Source: Allofournierella_A excrementavium
GTDB taxonomy: Bacteria > Bacillota > Clostridia > Oscillospirales > Ruminococcaceae
Assembly: GCA_019120375.1 (NCBI GenBank)
Contig: DWVE01000056.1
Coordinates: 8,034-72,033 of the forward strand
Direction: 5' to 3'
Length of the DNA stretch: 64,000 nt
Made by a program: the position numbers and the translations under genes
Notes under the pieces: generated by a model
What the model was told of the DNA's origin: nothing
Seen by the model: the letters and a program-made list of their open reading frames with translations, nothing else
Databases searched by the model: none
In this document: piece after piece, positions 18,178-26,481 of the stretch
Numbering within the stretch: position 1 is the first letter of the stretch
Layout: each line of letters opens with the position of its first letter

Positions 18178-19581
18178 TCACTTCACTTCCGGCAGGCTGG
18201 CGGCCGCGGAGCTCTGGCCCACGCGGCGGGTCATCTCGTCGGGAGCCTCGGGGCGGAAGGCCACGTCGGGGTACTCCTCGTCCATCACACGGGCCGCCTC
18301 GGCCAGGATGATGTCGCCGCCCTTGCCGCTCATCACGCGGCCCATCATCTGCACATGATGGATGTCGTAGAACTGGGCGTAGAGGCCCATGGTGTGGCCC
18401 AGATACACGCCGATGCTGCGGTAGACCGCGGCGGCCCGCTCGTCGTCGGCGGCCATCAGCTCCTGCACCACCTTCAGGCGCTTTGCGGGAGGCTCGGTCT
18501 CGTCCAGCTCGATGCCGGCGCGGGGGGCCAGCTTGTTCACACCGTCCTGGCTGAAGTACTTCACGCCGCAGCCGATGTCGCCGCTCCACTCGTCCTCCAT
18601 GGCGCCGGGCTGGCCGTCCACGGGGGCGAAGGCCAGCTCGTTCAGCCAGCCGCAGATGTTGCCCTCGCCGTCCACATAGCCCACGGCCTCGCTGGTGCCC
18701 ATGGCGATGCCCATGATGCCGTTCTCGCCCAGGCCCATGGCGCCCGCCAGCGCGGACACGTCGCCGTCGTTGGCCACCACCACGGGGATCTCGTAGCCCA
18801 GCATGCGGGAGAGGTCCTCGGCCACGCGGGTGTAGATGTTCTTGACCTTCTTTTCAAAGTCGGACTTGTTCACCTTGAGGAACAGGCTGGCCACCATGCA
18901 CTTGTTGTCGATGTAGACGCCGGCGGAGGAAACGCCGATGCCGTCCACCTTGCGGCCCTTTTCCATGATCTTGGCGGCGGCGGTGGCGCAGGCGGCCAGG
19001 ATGCCCAGGTAGTGGTAGTCGGGGTTGGGGTTGACCTTGGGGTACCAGACCACCTCTTCGCTGTAGATGGTCTCGCCGTCGATGACGGCGCTCACCTTGC
19101 GGTCGGAGCCGCCGGCGTCAAAGCCGATGCGGGCGCCGTTGGTGTGCCGGCCCACGCTCTCCGACTTCTGGAAGGCGGTGGGGCGGCTCTCGTAGGGCAG
19201 GCTGATGACCTGGAACTCCCGCTCGTAGACGTTCTCCATGAAGTCCTTGTCGAAGGCGCGGGTGCCGGTGGCGGTGTAGGCCTTCTGGATCTGGCGGGCC
19301 AGGGCGTCGTCGCCGCAGATGTACACCTTGAAGCCGCCCCAGCTCCACAAAAGGAACTTGACCATGCGGTCCACATAGTAGGCGTCGGCCTCGGCCATCT
19401 CGGGGGTGCCGCAGACCTTGCACTCCCAGGTGCCGATCTGGCCGCCCGAGCGCTCCACCGCGATGCACAGGGGCTTGGTGGCGGCCAGCTGGTGATACTT
19501 GAAAAAGAGGCCCAGAGGAACAAAGCCCTGATCCAGCTCGGGCAGGTTCTTCACCGGGATCTCAACGTTCAGAAACTTCAT
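18178..19581 (-). CDS. ROK-like sugar kinase with N-terminal extension
   Basis: 467-aa ASKHA-fold protein. From about residue 152 it carries a ROK-type phosphate-1 loop (G-F-D-A-G-G-S-D-R-K), then V-V-A-N-D-G-D-V-S-A-L-A-G (catalytic Asp region) and G-I-A-M-G-T-S-E-A-V-G-Y (phosphate-2). The first 150 residues are not part of a normal ROK kinase and contain a C-K-V-C motif at about 54-57. The canonical ROK zinc motif (C-x-C-G-x-x-G-C-x-E) is not evident. A hexose or aminosugar kinase role is likely but unproven. GGAAGGA lies before the ATG; monocistronic between a promoter and a terminator. Confidence 0.7.
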   Translation of the reverse strand: MKFLNVEIPVKNLPELDQGFVPLGLFFKYHQLAATKPLCIAVERSGGQIGTWECKVCGTPEMAEADAYYVDRMVKFLLWSWGGFKVYICGDDALARQIQKAYTATGTRAFDKDFMENVYEREFQVISLPYESRPTAFQKSESVGRHTNGARIGFDAGGSDRKVSAVIDGETIYSEEVVWYPKVNPNPDYHYLGILAACATAAAKIMEKGRKVDGIGVSSAGVYIDNKCMVASLFLKVNKSDFEKKVKNIYTRVAEDLSRMLGYEIPVVVANDGDVSALAGAMGLGENGIMGIAMGTSEAVGYVDGEGNICGWLNELAFAPVDGQPGAMEDEWSGDIGCGVKYFSQDGVNKLAPRAGIELDETEPPAKRLKVVQELMAADDERAAAVYRSIGVYLGHTMGLYAQFYDIHHVQMMGRVMSGKGGDIILAEAARVMDEEYPDVAFRPEAPDEMTRRVGQSSAAASLPEVK

Positions 19582-19642
19582 TTGCGCGTCCTTCCTTTCA
19601 GCGTTTGGGCCCCTTTTGGGCGGGGCGGTGCTCTTTGGCTTC

Positions 19643-19672
19643 ATTGTAGCACGCGCTTTGCGCCTTTGTCTT
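19643..19672 (-). promoter_or_regulatory. Candidate promoter of the ROK-like kinase
   Basis: Minus strand: AAGACA (19672-19667), 18-base spacer, TACAAT (19648-19643), about 60 bases upstream of the start. Confidence 0.5.
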
Positions 19673-19761
19673 GTGTGGGTCGGTCTTTGAGTTTGCACTA
19701 TCAGCCCCATTTTCACACACTGTTGTCGTTTTGACCAAACCATTTGTACAAAACGCACAAA

Positions 19762-19792
19762 GGCGCGGGGCGGCGTTCTGCCGCCCCGCGCC
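19762..19792 (-). terminator. Terminator of the amino-acid ABC operon
   Basis: Perfect stem GGCGCGGGGCGGC / GCCGCCCCGCGCC with loop GTTCT. On the minus strand it follows the ATPase gene by about 20 bases and is followed by a short T-rich stretch. Confidence 0.6.
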
Positions 19793-19813
19793 GGGGTCTT
19801 TGGGATGAAATTT

Positions 19814-20536
19814 TCACAGCACCTTGGAAAGAAATTCCTGCAGGCGGGGGTTCTTGGGGTTCGAGAAGAACTCGGCGGGGGGTTCGTCCTCCTGCACCTT
19901 GCCCTCGTTGATGAACACCACCCGGTTGGCCACCTCGCGGGCAAAGCCCATCTCGTGGGTGACCACCACCATGGTCATGCCGCTGGCCGCCAGCTCCTTC
20001 ATCAGCTGCAGCACCTCGCCCACCATCTCGGGGTCAAGGGCGCTGGTGGGCTCGTCGAACAGCAGCACCTCCGGGTCCATGGCCAGCGCCCGCACGATGG
20101 CGATGCGCTGCTTCTGGCCGCCGGAAAGGGTGTTGGGATAGGCGTTCGCCTTGTCGGCCAGACCGATGCGCTCCAGCAGCTGCATGGCCTGCTCGTCGGC
20201 CTCGGCCTGGGTCTTGAGCTTTTGCAGCACCGGGGCCAGGGTGATGTTCTGCTTCACCGTCAGGTGAGGGAACAGGTTGAAATGCTGGAACACCATGCCC
20301 ATGCGCCGGCGCAGGGCGTTGATGTCGGTCCCCCGGCCGTTCACCAGCTGGCCGTCGAACCAGATCTCGCCCCCGTCGGGCGCTTCCAGCTGGTTGAGGC
20401 AGCGCAGGAAGGTGGACTTGCCGCAGCCGGAGGGCCCCACCAGCACCATTTTATCGCCTTTGTTGATGGTGATGTTCAGCTCGTCCAGCACGGTGACCTT
20501 GCCGAATTTTTTGCAAAGACCTTTAACTTCGATCAC
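19814..20536 (-). CDS. Polar amino-acid ABC transporter, ATP-binding protein
   Basis: 240-aa GlnQ/ArtM-type ATPase. Walker A G-P-S-G-C-G-K-S-T at about 36-44, signature L-S-G-G-Q-K-Q-R at about 137-144, Walker B V-L-L-F-D-E-P-T-S-A-L-D and switch His in V-V-T-H-E are intact. It energises import of a polar amino acid through the permease encoded upstream. The start is GTG at 20536 with AGGAGG 10 bases before; it lies inside the permease 3' end (14-base overlap), so translation is probably coupled. Confidence 0.93.
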   Translation of the reverse strand: MIEVKGLCKKFGKVTVLDELNITINKGDKMVLVGPSGCGKSTFLRCLNQLEAPDGGEIWFDGQLVNGRGTDINALRRRMGMVFQHFNLFPHLTVKQNITLAPVLQKLKTQAEADEQAMQLLERIGLADKANAYPNTLSGGQKQRIAIVRALAMDPEVLLFDEPTSALDPEMVGEVLQLMKELAASGMTMVVVTHEMGFAREVANRVVFINEGKVQEDEPPAEFFSNPKNPRLQEFLSKVL

Positions 20537-21254
20537 TCTGCGCCAGCCTCCTTTCCACAGTTCTGCCCAGTTTCTCCAGCAGCATAACGATGGCCAGATA
20601 GATCAGCGCCACCGCCAGCAGCGGCGGGAAGGCGTCCCAAGTCTGGCTGCGGATCTGGTCGCCGCCGCGGGTCAGGTCGCCCAGGGCGATGTAGCCCACA
20701 ACGGCGGTCTCCTTGACCAGGGCAATGAACTCGTTGTTCAAAGTGGGCAGGATGTTCTTCACCGCCTGGGGCATGATGATACGGCTCATCACCTGACCGT
20801 AGGAAAGGCCCAGGCTGCGGCCGGCCTCCATCTGCCCCGGGTCAACGCTCATGATGCCGCTGCGGAAAATTTCCGCCACGTAGGCGCCGGAGTTGATGCC
20901 GAAGGCGATGATGGCCACCGCCAGTTTGCCCGGGTCCACCGTGGCAAAGACCACAAAGTACATGATGAGCAGCTGCACCATCACAGGGGTGCCGCGGATG
21001 ACGGTGAGATAGAACTGGCACACGCCGTTCAGCAGTTTGAGGCCGATGCCGGGCTTGCCGGCCTTGTCGTGGGTGACGCGCACCACCGACACCAGCGCGC
21101 CCAGCACGATGCCGATGACCAACGCTGCCAGGGTGATGATAATCGTGACCTGGAGGCCGTCGGTGAGGTACTTCCAGCGATCCTCGGCGATGAAGTTCGT
21201 ATAGATATGTATCTGCCAGAAATCGCTTTCAAAAAACGACTGCAACAGGCCCAT
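20523..21254 (-). CDS. Polar amino-acid ABC transporter, permease
   Basis: 243-aa HisM/GlnP-type permease with about five membrane spans. The family's N-terminal segment (Y-L-T-D-G-L-Q-V-T-I-I-I-T) and the cytoplasmic EAA loop (M-E-A-G-R-S-L-G-L-S-Y-G-Q, about residues 143-155) are clear. The start is the ATG at 21254, with GAGAGGAAGG upstream; further upstream in-frame residues are not family-like. Middle gene of binding protein-permease-ATPase; 107 bases separate it from the binding-protein gene. Confidence 0.92.
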   Translation of the reverse strand: MGLLQSFFESDFWQIHIYTNFIAEDRWKYLTDGLQVTIIITLAALVIGIVLGALVSVVRVTHDKAGKPGIGLKLLNGVCQFYLTVIRGTPVMVQLLIMYFVVFATVDPGKLAVAIIAFGINSGAYVAEIFRSGIMSVDPGQMEAGRSLGLSYGQVMSRIIMPQAVKNILPTLNNEFIALVKETAVVGYIALGDLTRGGDQIRSQTWDAFPPLLAVALIYLAIVMLLEKLGRTVERRLAQSDRS

Positions 21255-21361
21255 AGGCCACCTTCCTCTCTGCACAGGAACAGGGGCTGGCAAGCCGGCC
21301 CCTGTTCTGCCGCACACTTGTGCGATTAATTATACACCAAAACCCCTCTGATTTCCAGCCC

Positions 21362-22219
21362 TTATTTCAGCACCAGAACGGACTGGATGCCGGTGCAGTA
21401 GCTGTCGGTGAAGTCCACGTTCAGCAGGCGCTCCTCGGTGACGGTCATGCCGGCGGCGCCGAAGTCAGCCTTGCCGCTGTTGATGGCGGGGATGATGGAG
21501 GCGAACTCCATGTCCTCAATCTTCAGCTCGTAGCCCAGGTAGTCGCAGATGGCCTTGGCGAACTCGGCGTCGATGCCCACGATCTCATCGCCCTCGTAGT
21601 ACTCGTAGGGGGGGAAGTAGGCGTTGGTGGCCATGGTCAGGGTGCCGTTGGGATACTCGGTGCCTTCGGGGGTCACATAGCCCTCGGCGCCCTCAACACC
21701 GTTGATGTACTTGTCCAGGATGGCGTCCATGGTGCCGTTCTCCTTGATGGCGGCAATGGCCTCGTTGAACTTCTCGGTCAGCTCGCTGCCCTTGTTCAGC
21801 GCGATGGCGTAGTCCTCCACGGTGAAGTCCTCGTCCAGCATGATGATGTCGTCGTTCTGCTCGTCGAACACCTTGCCGGGCTCGTTGTCGATGATGACCG
21901 CGTCCACCTTGCCCTGCTTCAGAGCCAGGACCGCGTCGTTGAACTTGTTGTACTGCTCAACGGTGGCGCCCTCGATGTCCTGGGCGTAGGTGTCGCCGGT
22001 GGTGCCCAGCTGCACGCCGATGGTCTTGCCGGTCAGGTCATCCACGCTGAAGATGTACTGCTTGCTCTCGGTGGAAGCCGAGGCGGAAGCGGCGGAAGAG
22101 CCGGAGGCGGCGGAAGCGGCGGTGCTGCCGGAAGCGGGCTCGCTGGCGGGGGTGGAGCCGCAGGCGGCGAGGCCCAGGGCCATCACGCCGGCCAGAGCCA
22201 CGGAGATCAGTTTTTTCAT
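21362..22219 (-). CDS. Amino-acid-binding lipoprotein, circularly permuted SBP_bac_3 fold
   Basis: 285-aa extracellular lipoprotein: signal peptide with lipobox L-A-A-C (Cys20) and a Ser/Ala-rich linker to about 55. The binding domain is in the wrong order. Residues 58-172 match the second half of a family 3 binding protein (S-V-D-D-L-T-G-K-T-I-G-V-Q, G-T-T-G-D, then the final helix M-D-A-I-L-D-K-Y-I). A linker (173-191) follows, then residues 192-285 match the first half (L-T-M-A-T-N-A-Y-F-P-P-Y, I-V-G-I-D, A-A-G-M-T-V-T-E-E-R, V-D-F-T-D). It stops at V-L-V-L-K, where a normal protein would cross to lobe 2. All ligand-contact motifs are kept, so function as the binding protein of this importer is likely. 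Confidence 0.85.
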   Translation of the reverse strand: MKKLISVALAGVMALGLAACGSTPASEPASGSTAASAASGSSAASASASTESKQYIFSVDDLTGKTIGVQLGTTGDTYAQDIEGATVEQYNKFNDAVLALKQGKVDAVIIDNEPGKVFDEQNDDIIMLDEDFTVEDYAIALNKGSELTEKFNEAIAAIKENGTMDAILDKYINGVEGAEGYVTPEGTEYPNGTLTMATNAYFPPYEYYEGDEIVGIDAEFAKAICDYLGYELKIEDMEFASIIPAINSGKADFGAAGMTVTEERLLNVDFTDSYCTGIQSVLVLK

Positions 22220-22305
22220 ATGGATACACTCCTCTTTGTTCCCCCGCAGCGGGGGCGTTGTTTTTTGGGTAGTCCCCGTCCTGTGCTGGGGGAAACCTTG
22301 GGTTT

Positions 22306-22333
22306 AGTATACCGCATATTTATGCTTTGTCAA
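22306..22333 (-). promoter_or_regulatory. Sigma-A promoter of the amino-acid ABC operon
   Basis: Minus strand: TTGACA (22333-22328), 16-base spacer, TATACT (22311-22306), about 90 bases before the binding-protein start. Confidence 0.8.
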
Positions 22334-22495
22334 TGAATTTTTATGAATTCCTCGGCTTTTTGTCGCTTTGAACAAAATCATACTTTTCGAGGCAAGTTCT
22401 CTCGTTCGCATTGCCCTATATCCTGTTTATCAGGGCTGCGCCGGGGCGCAAAAGCTTGCCGGCGGCGCTGCGGGCCGCGCATATCGGTGAATATC

Positions 22496-22513
22496 TATGC
22501 ATAAAAATGCATA
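22496..22513. promoter_or_regulatory. Perfect 7+7 palindrome upstream of feoAB
   Basis: TATGCAT, AAAA, ATGCATA, flanked by further partial symmetry (GAATAT left, ATTC right). It lies in the 413-base gap between the divergent ABC and feo promoters, 36 bases before the feo -35 box. It could be an operator for either transcript. The rest of the gap shows only the two promoters and no open frame. Confidence 0.4.
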
Positions 22514-22549
22514 TTCAAACATTCCCGGGCCGGGCGGCGGGGCCGCGCC

Positions 22550-22578
22550 TTGACTTTTGCGTTTTCGGATGCTATAGT
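22550..22578 (+). promoter_or_regulatory. Sigma-A promoter of feoAB
   Basis: TTGACT (22550-22555), 17-base spacer, TATAGT (22573-22578), 55 bases before the start. An AT-rich stretch follows at about 22590-22613 where an iron-dependent repressor could bind, but no canonical Fur box is complete. Confidence 0.75.
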
Positions 22579-22632
22579 TGTGCGCGTTAGAGGATACTAA
22601 TTCTTATATATAAAAGAGGAGGTGCCGCAGCA

Positions 22633-24969
22633 ATGACGCTGGACAAGCTGCCGCTGGGCAAAGCCGCCACCATCGAGGCGGTGGGAGGCGAAGGTGCGCT
22701 GCGCCGTCATTTTTTGAACATGGGCCTGACGCCGGGCACCCGGGTGACCCTGCGCAAGACCGCCCCCATGGGGGATCCCATCGAACTGGAACTGCGGGGC
22801 TATGAACTGACCCTGCGGCTGGAGGACGCGAAGAACATTCAGATTGGAGAGCCGGGCGAGCCGGGCGAAGCGCCCACCGCCTCCAAGGCGGCCATCCCGC
22901 CCATCCCCCACCCCGGCCACGGCGAGAAAAAGCGCACGGCCCTGGCGGAGGACACGCCCCTGGTGTTCGCGCTGGCGGGCAACCAGAACTGCGGCAAGAC
23001 CACCCTGTTCAACCAGCTCACCGGCTCCAACCAGCATGTGGGCAACTTCCCCGGCGTGACGGTGGACCGCAAGGACGGCCAGATCCGCAAGCATCCCCAG
23101 GCCACGGTGGTGGACCTGCCGGGCATCTATTCCCTCTCGCCCTACACCAGCGAGGAGATCGTGACCCGGGATTTTCTGGTGAACAACAAGCCGGACGGCA
23201 TCATCAACATCGTGGACGCCACCAACATCGAGCGCAACCTCTACCTGACCTTGCAGCTCATCGAGCTGGGCATCCCCATGGTGCTGGCGCTGAACATGAT
23301 GGACGAGATGCGGGCCAACGGCAACACGGTGCATGTGAACCACCTGGAGCAGGCCCTGGGCATCCCGGTCATCCCCATCTCGGCGGCCAAGAACGAGGGC
23401 ATCGACGAGCTCATCGAGCACGCCATGCAGGTGGCGCTGAACCGGGAAAAGCCCCAGCGGCTGGACTTCTGCTCCGGCGCGGTGCATCGGTGCATCCACG
23501 CCATCTGCCACCTCATCGAGGACCATGCCCAGCGGGCCGGGGTGCCGGTGCGGTTTGCCGCCACCAAGCTGGTGGAGGGCGACGCGCCCATGCTGGAGAA
23601 GATGGACCTCTCGGACAACGAGAAGGACATGATGGAGCACGCCATCACCGAGATGGAGGGCGAAGTGGGTACCGACCGGGAGGCGGCGCTGGCGGACATG
23701 CGCTACGGCTTCATCGGGCAGGTGTGCGCCGAGTCGGTGGTGCGCCGGGGTGAGAGCCGCGAGCACGCCCGCAGCGTGAAGATCGACAGCATCCTCACCC
23801 ACCGGGTGCTGGCCATCCCCATCTTCCTGGCCATCATGGGGGTGGTGTTCTGGCTCACCTTCGGCCTCATCGGCCAGGGCCTGAGCGACCTTTTGAGCCT
23901 GGGGCTGGACCAGCTCACCGCCCTGGCGGACAAGGGCCTCACCGCCTACGGCATCAACCCGGTGGTGCACAGCCTCGTCATCGACGGCATCTTTGCCGGC
24001 GTGGGCAGCGTGCTCACCTTCCTGCCCATCATCGTGACCCTGTTCTTCTTCCTGTCCATCCTGGAGGACTCGGGCTACATGGCCCGGGTGGCCTTTGTGA
24101 TGGATAAGCTCCTGCGCAAGATCGGCCTTTCCGGCCGCAGCTTCGTGCCCATGCTCATCGGCTTCGGGTGCAGCGTGCCCGCCATCATGGCCACCCGCAC
24201 CCTCTCCAGCGAGCGGGACCGGCGGATGACCATTCTGCTGACCCCCTTCATGAGCTGCTCCGCCAAGCTGCCCATCTACGCCATGTTCACCGCCGCCTTC
24301 TTCACCGACCACAAGGCGCTGGTGATGATCGGCCTGTATGTGATGGGCATGGTCATCGGCGTGCTCTACGGCCTCATCCTGAAGGCGGTGGCCTTCAAAG
24401 GCGAGCCGGTGCCCTTTGTGATGGAGCTGCCCAACTACCGCCTGCCCAGCGCGGGCAGCGTTCTGCGCCTGATGTGGGAAAAGGCCAAGGACTTTTTGGT
24501 GCGGGCCTTCACCGTCATCTTTGTGGCCAGCCTGCTCATCTGGTTCTTGCAGACCTTCGACAGCCGGCTCAACGTGGTCACCGACTCCGCTAACAGCCTG
24601 CTGGCGGCCCTGGGCGGCCTGCTGGCTCCCCTCTTCGCCCCCCTGGGCTTCGGGGACTGGCGGGTGTCCACCGCGCTCATCACCGGCTTTTCCGCCAAAG
24701 AGGCGGTGGTCAGCACCCTGGCGGTGCTCACCGGCTCCAGCCTGACCACCCTGCCCCAGGCGCTGGGGGGCATGTTCACCCCCCTCACCGCCTTCGTGTT
24801 CCTCACCTTCACCCTGCTCTACACCCCCTGCGTGGCGGCCATCGCCGCCGTGAAGCGGGAGATGGGCAGCGCAAAGGCCGCGGCGGGCGTGGCGCTGACC
24901 CAGTGCGCCATCGCCTGGGGCGTGGCCTTCGTGGTGCGGTGCATCGGCCTGGCTTTGGGCCTGGGCTGA
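22633..24969 (+). CDS. feoB: FeoA-FeoB fusion, ferrous iron transporter
   Basis: 778-aa ferrous iron importer with FeoA joined to its N-terminus. Residues about 1-75 are an SH3-like FeoA domain (L-G-K-A-A-T-I, F-L-N-M-G-L-T-P-G-T). A Gly/Pro/Ala linker follows. The G domain begins at about 113 with G1 G-N-Q-N-C-G-K-T-T at 116-124, G3 V-D-L-P-G and G4 N-M-M-D. The C-terminal membrane part has Gate motifs (G-F-G-C-S-V-P-A, F-M-S-C-S-A-K-L-P). GAGGAGG precedes the ATG. It is followed by the Cys-rich partner gene and a terminator, forming a two-gene operon. Confidence 0.95.
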   Translation: MTLDKLPLGKAATIEAVGGEGALRRHFLNMGLTPGTRVTLRKTAPMGDPIELELRGYELTLRLEDAKNIQIGEPGEPGEAPTASKAAIPPIPHPGHGEKKRTALAEDTPLVFALAGNQNCGKTTLFNQLTGSNQHVGNFPGVTVDRKDGQIRKHPQATVVDLPGIYSLSPYTSEEIVTRDFLVNNKPDGIINIVDATNIERNLYLTLQLIELGIPMVLALNMMDEMRANGNTVHVNHLEQALGIPVIPISAAKNEGIDELIEHAMQVALNREKPQRLDFCSGAVHRCIHAICHLIEDHAQRAGVPVRFAATKLVEGDAPMLEKMDLSDNEKDMMEHAITEMEGEVGTDREAALADMRYGFIGQVCAESVVRRGESREHARSVKIDSILTHRVLAIPIFLAIMGVVFWLTFGLIGQGLSDLLSLGLDQLTALADKGLTAYGINPVVHSLVIDGIFAGVGSVLTFLPIIVTLFFFLSILEDSGYMARVAFVMDKLLRKIGLSGRSFVPMLIGFGCSVPAIMATRTLSSERDRRMTILLTPFMSCSAKLPIYAMFTAAFFTDHKALVMIGLYVMGMVIGVLYGLILKAVAFKGEPVPFVMELPNYRLPSAGSVLRLMWEKAKDFLVRAFTVIFVASLLIWFLQTFDSRLNVVTDSANSLLAALGGLLAPLFAPLGFGDWRVSTALITGFSAKEAVVSTLAVLTGSSLTTLPQALGGMFTPLTAFVFLTFTLLYTPCVAAIAAVKREMGSAKAAAGVALTQCAIAWGVAFVVRCIGLALGLG

Positions 24970-24993
24970 ATTCTTTCAAAGGAGACTTGCTTT

Positions 24994-25152
24994 ATGGGTC
25001 TTGGAGACATCCTCATCCTTGCCGCGGTGGCGGCCGCCCTCATCGGGGCGCTGGCCTTCATCCTCAAAAACGGCGGCTTCGCGGGCGGCTGCGGCGGCGA
25101 CTGCGCCCACTGCGCCTCCCGGTGCAGCCACGCCGACGACAAGGAAAAGTAA
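24994..25152 (+). CDS. FeoB-associated Cys-rich membrane protein
   Basis: 52-aa protein: one N-terminal membrane helix (about residues 4-24) then a cytoplasmic tail with the pattern G-G-C-G-G-D-C-A-H-C-A-S-R-C (four Cys within 11 residues) and a charged end. This matches the small FeoB-associated Cys-rich proteins of Firmicutes, thought to handle iron at the FeoB exit; the role is inferred. AAAGGAG lies 9 bases before the ATG and the gene begins 24 bases after the feoAB stop. Confidence 0.85.
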   Translation: MGLGDILILAAVAAALIGALAFILKNGGFAGGCGGDCAHCASRCSHADDKEK

Positions 25153-25166
25153 ACCGGCGTTTGCCC

Positions 25167-25201
25167 GCCGGGGACGGAAATGCCCGTCCCCGGCTTTTTT
25201 T
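25167..25201 (+). terminator. Terminator of the feo operon
   Basis: Stem GCCGGGGACGG (25167-25177) / CCGTCCCCGGC (25184-25194) followed by seven T. Confidence 0.9.
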
Positions 25202-25313
25202 CGCCGCGTTTTTGTCCACTATGCAAGGACATTTGTGTTTTTCGTGCGTCCACCATGGAAAACCGTCCGCTTTTTTGTGAATCTTTGCGCTGGCGCGTCC
25301 TTTGGTTTTGTAC

Positions 25314-25351
25314 TATACTAAAGTTACCGCAGCCTCCCCCTTCCGGGAGGC
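25314..25351 (+). promoter_or_regulatory. serC -10 box and leader hairpin
   Basis: TATACT at 25314-25319 without a good -35. The leader then holds GCCTCCC (25332-25338) / GGGAGGC (25345-25351), which would fold at the very 5' end of the transcript. Confidence 0.45.
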
Positions 25352-25380
25352 GCGGCAAGTTTTTATTGGAGGGAAACGAA

Positions 25381-26463
25381 ATGGCAAGAGTGTACAATTT
25401 CAGCGCAGGCCCGTCCATGATGTTTGAGCAGGTGCTCAAGACCGCCCAGTCAGAGCTGATGGAATACGGCTCCAGCGGGCAGTCCGTGATGGAGATGAGT
25501 CATCGCAGCAGTACCTTCGACGCCATTATCAAGGACACCGAGGCCCGGCTGCGCCGGGTGCTGTCCATCCCGGACAATTACAAAGTGGGCTTCATCCAGG
25601 GCGGCGCCTCCACCCAGTTCGACATGGTGCCCCTGAACCTGATGACCACCGGCCAGGCGGACTATCTGGTCACCGGCAACTTCTCCAACCGCGCGGCCAA
25701 GGAGGCGGCCAAGTTCGGCAAGGTGAACATCGTCGCCAACACCAAGGACATCAACTACACCGCCATCCCCGATGTGGACGCCATCGAATACACACCCGGG
25801 GCCAGCTACGTGCACATCTGCGAGAACAACACCATCTTCGGCACCCGGTTCACAAAGCTGCCCCAGGTGGAGGGCGTGCCCCTGGTGGCGGACATGAGCA
25901 GCTGCATCCTCAGCCGCCCCACCGACGTGAGCAAATACGGCCTCATCTACTTCGGCGTGCAGAAGAACGTGGCCCCCGCGGGCATGGCCATCGCCATCGT
26001 GCGGGAGGACCTTTTGGGCAAGGCGGCGGAGAACGTGCCCAGCATGCTGAACTACCAGACCCTCATCGAGGCGGACAGCATGTACAACACGCCTCCCTGC
26101 TGGTGCATCTACATGACCGGCCTCACCCTCAAGTACATCGAGGAGGAGATCGGCGGGCTTGAGGAGATGGAAAAGCGCAACAACGCCAAGGCGAAGGTGC
26201 TCTACGACTATCTCGACAGCCAGGAATTCTTCAAGAACCCGGTGAACAAGCCGGACCGCAGCATCATGAACGTCACCTTCACCAGCCCCGACGCGGACAC
26301 CGACAAGCTCTTCTGCGCCAAGGCCGCCGAGGCGGGCTTTGTGAACCTGAAGGGCCACCGGCTGGTGGGCGGCATGCGCGCCTCCATCTACAATGCCATG
26401 CCCGCCGAGGGCGTGGCCAAACTGGTGCAGTTCATGGAGGACTTTGTGAAACAGTACGGCTGA
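25381..26463 (+). CDS. serC: Phosphoserine aminotransferase
   Basis: PLP enzyme converting 3-phosphohydroxypyruvate and glutamate to phosphoserine in serine synthesis; 360 aa, the usual length. N-terminal N-F-S-A-G-P motif (6-11), G-G-A-S-T-Q phosphate loop (about 76-81), and D-M-S-S ahead of the Schiff-base Lys in F-G-V-Q-K-N (about residues 197-202) are intact. GGAGGG sits 7 bases before the ATG. serA follows after 18 bases. Confidence 0.97.
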   Translation: MARVYNFSAGPSMMFEQVLKTAQSELMEYGSSGQSVMEMSHRSSTFDAIIKDTEARLRRVLSIPDNYKVGFIQGGASTQFDMVPLNLMTTGQADYLVTGNFSNRAAKEAAKFGKVNIVANTKDINYTAIPDVDAIEYTPGASYVHICENNTIFGTRFTKLPQVEGVPLVADMSSCILSRPTDVSKYGLIYFGVQKNVAPAGMAIAIVREDLLGKAAENVPSMLNYQTLIEADSMYNTPPCWCIYMTGLTLKYIEEEIGGLEEMEKRNNAKAKVLYDYLDSQEFFKNPVNKPDRSIMNVTFTSPDADTDKLFCAKAAEAGFVNLKGHRLVGGMRASIYNAMPAEGVAKLVQFMEDFVKQYG

Positions 26464-26481
26464 AAAAGGAGAATGGCTTTT

